Shown here: piece after piece, positions 54,816 through 58,161 of the stretch
Position numbering within the stretch: the first letter of the stretch is position 1
Layout of the letters: every line of letters begins with the position of its first letter
NCBI RefSeq assembly: GCF_011752065.1
Contig: NZ_JAAIJY010000022.1
Coordinates: 1-58,161 of the forward strand
Direction: 5' to 3'
Length of the DNA: 58,161 nucleotides
Source of the DNA: Actinomyces sp. ZJ308
GTDB taxonomy: Bacteria > Actinomycetota > Actinomycetes > Actinomycetales > Actinomycetaceae
Made by a program: the position numbers and the translations under genes
The notes under the pieces: model-generated
Databases searched by the model: none
What the model saw: the letters and a program-made list of their open reading frames with translations, nothing else
What the model was told of the DNA's origin: nothing

Positions 54816-55664
54816 CTACAGCCTGGTCAGGTCGATCTTGCCCATCTGCAGGATCTTCTCGCGCGTGGCGGCGTCGGCCATGAGCTCGGCGATGTTGTGG
54901 GGGACGACCTGCCAGGAGACGCCCCAGCGGTCGACGCACCAGCCGCAGCGCTCGGCCTCGGGCACAGCCGACAGCCCCGCCCAGTAGCGGTCGATCTCCT
55001 CCTGGTCGCGGCAGGAGACGATCATGGAGACCCCGGGCGTGAAGGTGAAGTCGTGGAAGGTCCCCGAGTCCATGGCCGACATCCAGGTGCCGCGCAGCGT
55101 GAAGTCGGTGAACATGACCGCTCCCGCCTCCATCGGCCCGCCCTCCTCGTAGTGGTACAGGGCTCCGCGGCGGGCGTCGTCGAACAGGGTGATCCAGGCG
55201 TCTGTAGCCTCCTCGGCGTTGGCGTGGTTGGTGCCGCCGAACATGAAGGACGGGATGACGAAGGGGCGCGGCTCGCCAGCCGGGTCGGTGAGCATGAGCT
55301 GCCAGGTCATCCCGAAGCGGTCGCTGACCCAGGCGTAACGCGGCGAGAAGGGGTACTCGCCCAGCTCCATGAGCACGCCTCCGGTGGAGAGCCGCTCGTA
55401 GAGCTCATCGAGGTAGGCCCGGGCCAGGTCCTCGCCGCCGAACAGCAACGGGTCGAAGTTCAGGATGCAGCTGATCGACGGGTTCGGGGCGTACTGGTCG
55501 TCGCCGTTGATGAGCGAGAGCCGAAAACCGTGGATGCTGACCGTGGCCGCGAGCCCGGGCACCTGCTCGACGACGGAGCCCTCGCGGAAGACGTCCGCGT
55601 AGAACTGGGCGGCCTCGGCGGCGGTGCCGTCGCACCAGACGGCGGGGGTAATGAGCTGATCCAT
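54816..55664 (-). CDS. Double-VOC protein (PhnB / 3-demethylubiquinone methyltransferase-like)
   Basis: About 282 aa from the ATG at 55664, six nt after TACGGT (55671-55676 on this strand), i.e. leaderless. Two PhnB-type VOC modules are fused: the first has ITPAVWCDGTAAEAAQFYAD, SIHGFRLSLINGD and DRFGMTWQLM; the second has SFMFGGTNHANAEEATDAWI, FTDFTLRGTW, DRWGVSWQVVPHNIAELM. Proteins of this type were once labelled 3-demethylubiquinone methyltransferase, but their activity is unknown. The gene is the last one on the minus strand before the GDSL protein. Confidence 0.85.
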   Translation of the reverse strand: MDQLITPAVWCDGTAAEAAQFYADVFREGSVVEQVPGLAATVSIHGFRLSLINGDDQYAPNPSISCILNFDPLLFGGEDLARAYLDELYERLSTGGVLMELGEYPFSPRYAWVSDRFGMTWQLMLTDPAGEPRPFVIPSFMFGGTNHANAEEATDAWITLFDDARRGALYHYEEGGPMEAGAVMFTDFTLRGTWMSAMDSGTFHDFTFTPGVSMIVSCRDQEEIDRYWAGLSAVPEAERCGWCVDRWGVSWQVVPHNIAELMADAATREKILQMGKIDLTRL

Positions 55665-55779
55665 CCGGTCACCGTACCGCGATCGCACCGGGCGGTGGGG
55701 TGCCGCTCCTAGAAGAGCGGCACCCCACCGACGGAGAGACCGAACAAGCCGAGAGATCAGGTCCTGATGGCGGAGACGA

Positions 55780-58122
55780 TCACGAGGTGATCCTGCGCCG
55801 ATAGTGGAGGACTGTGGCGCCGGTGAGCATGCCGAGAATCGCCAGGGCCGTCAGCCTGATTCCGTTGGTTCCCGTATCGGATAGGGCACGGTGTGAGGCG
55901 GTGGTGGTCGGGGCGGCGGTGGGTGCCTTGGTGGGCTCAGGAACGACGGGCGGCGTGGGTGCCGAACCGCCACTCGGGACGGATGTGGGTTGCGCGCTGG
56001 GGCTTCCGACGTCCGGCGGGCAGTTCTCGCCAACGACGCAGACGCCGGGCTTGTCCTGGGTGGGGAAGCCGGGATCGGGATCACAGGCATCGCCAACACC
56101 GTCATTGTCGTAGTCGGTCTGCCCCCAGTTGTTGACATCGGGGCAGTTGTCCCGGTTACGTGGTGTGTTGTCGCCATCGTCCGTGATGTCGACCTGCGTG
56201 GTGGCGACGGAGGTCTGGCCATCGGACTGGGTGACGTGTAGGCCGATGACGCCGCTGAACTCCTCGGTGAAGATGTGGCTGATGCGTGGGGACGTGCCGG
56301 TCTCCTCATAGGTTCCGTCGCCGTTGAAGTCCCATTCGTAGGAGGTCAATGACCCTGATACCGCGTGGGAGGCCGTGGCGTCGATATCGACGGAGTCTCC
56401 GACCTTGGCGACGTAAGGGCCTTGGATCCAGGCGAATGGCTTGTTGAGCTCGCTGCTGATGGCTTTGTTGACGAGATCGCTGACCTGGTCGGGAGAAGAA
56501 GCAACGGCGGTGGTACCGGTGGAGGAGGTGACTAGGGTCTGGAAATCGCTGGAGTTCAGTTGTCCGGTATCAATGCCGTATACGCTGACCGGATCCACTT
56601 CGTACGCGGCCTTGGCGACGGAGGCTGCGGTGTATCCGGTTTCTGGCTCCGGATCCCGCGGTGGCGCGTCACCGATGACGACGACGATCTTCTTGACCCC
56701 GTTGCGCCACTTCATATTGACGGCCTGCATCACGCCGCTGTAGACGCTAGCATTGGTGTTGCCGATATTTCCCCCATCATAGGTTAATGAACCCAATCCT
56801 GTATCCAACGTAGATATATCGGAAGTGAAGTCGACGTCGGTTCGGGCCATATAGTTTTTGGGATCGTACTGGGGATGATCTTTATAGTCGACGAGCGCGA
56901 AACGATAAGATAATGCCTTTTTGCTCGTCTCTTCGGCTATCGAATGGATCTTCGATCGGACTGCCTCGACATTATTGCTCATTGAGCCCGTGGAGTCAAC
57001 AACAAATGCTATATCTATATCCTCGCCATTACTTTTGGGGTTCTCGATAGACGGAATTCCAATTTTGGCTTCTATGAGTTTTGCTATCTCTTCGTGTCCG
57101 ATTAGATTTGGGTGGTAAAATTCGTTTGGGTCCCAACTCGTCTTGGCTTGAGTGTTCCCAAGGCGATCTTTTTGTCCTTCTGTCTCAAGAAATTCGTTGA
57201 TCCAACGGTGGGGATTGACGAGAACATATGAAGGATCTGGCTCATGGCCGTTGAAGGAATTGACAACCCCATCTACGTAGGTTACCTTCAGGCTTGGGTG
57301 TGAATTGTTCCATTCAGAAGTGAGGTCGGATTGAATAGATGTTGCCGCGTCGCTCAGTCCCCTAACTGCCGCGCCGGCGTTGTAGGAGTCCGTCCATAAT
57401 GCATGGGAGTCCCTGAGGGTGAAATCGTCTTTGGATGATAATCGAGGATAGCCTACAATTACCACCTGGGCGTTGTCGTCTAAACGGTCGTCAATCGCCT
57501 GAAGAATGTCGAGGGTTTGTTTCTTTACTTGCGGCAACTTGGAATTGGCGTCATCGATCTTTTGTCGACAGGTGGCAGGATCCCTCATTCCGACCATAAA
57601 GCATTGTGTCACAATGTCGGAAAAGTTCACATCGTTCCCACCGATAGTGAACATCACTAAATTGGTGTTCGAATCCAGCTTCCTCAATTGGCTACTAAGA
57701 ACGTCGTCTGAAACATTGCCGCTGTGTGCGAGGTTTGTTAGTGTTGCGTGGGCCCCCTGGTCGTTAAGCCAATTCACATAGTTATGTGCCCAGTTGCGCG
57801 AGCTCGTGTAGGCCTCTTTGTCTCCATAGTAATGTCCTGCTCCATTTCCTGCAGAATAAGAGTCTCCGAGCAGGGCCACCCGGAGCGGCACATTGGTTGT
57901 AATCGCTGCGGAGGCTGTTGGGGGAGTGGGAGACAAGGGAAGTCCTTGATTGAATAACATTAATGTGGTGAGGATGGTAAAAACTAATTGTTTCAAATAA
58001 CGTGCAACATTAGGTTTGCTGTGTTGTGGAGAGCACCTGAGTTGCACAGGTTGGGGTGGTTTGTGTTTCAGAGTGGGGTTTTTCGTTGGGATTCTGGGGG
58101 TGGGGTGGTCGTTTCGGGGCAC
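55780..58122 (-). CDS. Secreted GDSL/VWA/PKD/TSP3 multidomain surface protein
   Basis: The 780-aa protein has a secretion signal at about residues 42-72 (LVFTILTTLMLFNQG, cleavage near ASA). A GDSL esterase domain follows: GDSYSAGNG (86-94), GGNDVNF (161-167) and HPNLIGHEE (~345). A VWA domain with a MIDAS DSTGS is at ~374, a PKD-like beta-sandwich at ~570-660, and a thrombospondin type 3-like Ca-binding DNDGVGDACD at ~675. A Pro/Thr-rich spacer leads to LSDTG, a hydrophobic stretch and RRRITS. Canonical sorting would be LPxTG, so anchoring is uncertain. The GTG at 58122 gives an unlikely proline-rich start; a TTG at 57996, after a TAATGT box, is plausible. GC is much lower in the first ~450 codons. 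Confidence 0.8.
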   Translation of the reverse strand: MPRNDHPTPRIPTKNPTLKHKPPQPVQLRCSPQHSKPNVARYLKQLVFTILTTLMLFNQGLPLSPTPPTASAAITTNVPLRVALLGDSYSAGNGAGHYYGDKEAYTSSRNWAHNYVNWLNDQGAHATLTNLAHSGNVSDDVLSSQLRKLDSNTNLVMFTIGGNDVNFSDIVTQCFMVGMRDPATCRQKIDDANSKLPQVKKQTLDILQAIDDRLDDNAQVVIVGYPRLSSKDDFTLRDSHALWTDSYNAGAAVRGLSDAATSIQSDLTSEWNNSHPSLKVTYVDGVVNSFNGHEPDPSYVLVNPHRWINEFLETEGQKDRLGNTQAKTSWDPNEFYHPNLIGHEEIAKLIEAKIGIPSIENPKSNGEDIDIAFVVDSTGSMSNNVEAVRSKIHSIAEETSKKALSYRFALVDYKDHPQYDPKNYMARTDVDFTSDISTLDTGLGSLTYDGGNIGNTNASVYSGVMQAVNMKWRNGVKKIVVVIGDAPPRDPEPETGYTAASVAKAAYEVDPVSVYGIDTGQLNSSDFQTLVTSSTGTTAVASSPDQVSDLVNKAISSELNKPFAWIQGPYVAKVGDSVDIDATASHAVSGSLTSYEWDFNGDGTYEETGTSPRISHIFTEEFSGVIGLHVTQSDGQTSVATTQVDITDDGDNTPRNRDNCPDVNNWGQTDYDNDGVGDACDPDPGFPTQDKPGVCVVGENCPPDVGSPSAQPTSVPSGGSAPTPPVVPEPTKAPTAAPTTTASHRALSDTGTNGIRLTALAILGMLTGATVLHYRRRITS

Positions 58123-58146
58123 TAAGACGGCGGTAGAATCTGCTGG

Positions 58147-58161
58147 GTGAGTCCGTACCTG
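58147..58161 (+). CDS. Start of a gene leaving the window (MSPYL...)
   Basis: A GTG at 58147 follows TAGAAT (58134-58139) by 7 nt, the leaderless layout seen elsewhere here, and TTTCGG at 58112-58117 gives a 16-nt spacer. Five codons are visible. The product cannot be identified. Confidence 0.35.

Noticed and set aside
54588..55712. Plus-strand 374-codon frame across the VOC gene
   Set aside because: Shadow of the recognised double-VOC gene on the minus strand.

Overview
The window is about 58 kb of mostly high-GC DNA with dense, short-spaced genes. Leaderless starts recur (TANNNT boxes 6-8 nt before ATG/GTG), GTG starts are common, and the gene content is typically actinobacterial (fdxA-dapC synteny, VanW/PG-binding wall protein, LpdA-like flavoprotein, PTH2-type hydrolase, BioY, TypA). 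The set (sulfatase plus radical-SAM maturase, peptide ABC operon with fused ATPase, wall-anchored proteins) fits a host-associated member of the Actinomycetaceae, probably Actinomyces. The genus is an inference; no rRNA or tRNA gene was seen.

Layout. 1-1.9 kb: the edge of an IS630-type transposase, a DUF1877 gene and an unrecognised membrane protein. 1.9-8.6 kb: a sulfated-glycan locus of MFS sugar porter, Cys-type sulfatase, ROK regulator, anaerobic sulfatase maturase and TauE/SafE anion permease. The porter imports, the sulfatase (activated by the maturase) desulfates, the permease may export the sulfur oxyanion, and the ROK protein may regulate. 8.6-10 kb: a toxin-antitoxin patch with an intact higBA pair between two copies of the tauE 3' end, then an intact XRE antitoxin next to a toxin gene broken by internal deletion. 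10-13.3 kb: LpdA-like flavoprotein, a VOC protein and a frameshifted Fic gene with a perfect palindrome upstream. 13.4-18 kb: TetR with paired operators, a DHA2-type drug exporter and two related membrane proteins.

18-30.3 kb: glutamine synthetase family protein, LLM flavin oxidoreductase, BASS/ACR3-like permease, a 940-nt non-coding stretch with a phased 11-bp repeat, a soluble PAS protein, M48 protease, PTH2 protein, GtrA, HAD phosphatase, M18 aminopeptidase and YchJ. 30.3-36.7 kb: a palindromic intergenic element, old yellow enzyme, patatin, Nudix, alpha/beta hydrolase, BioY and a second LLM oxidoreductase.

36.8-42.3 kb: a peptide/oligopeptide ABC operon (binding protein, two permeases, two-NBD ATPase) whose binding protein has its C-terminal domain blocks placed before its N-terminal blocks. 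This looks like a natural circular permutation and is the most unusual object in the window. 42.3-54.3 kb: a PH-like membrane protein, TypA, a VanW protein, another palindromic element, ferredoxin, an unrecognised 468-aa protein splitting the usual fdxA-dapC pair, DapC-like aminotransferase, a Tat-type lipoprotein esterase and citrate synthase. 54.3-58.2 kb: a truncated antitoxin-like micro-ORF, a double-VOC protein and a secreted GDSL/VWA/PKD/thrombospondin-3 protein with a degenerate sorting signal and clearly lower GC in its N-terminal half.
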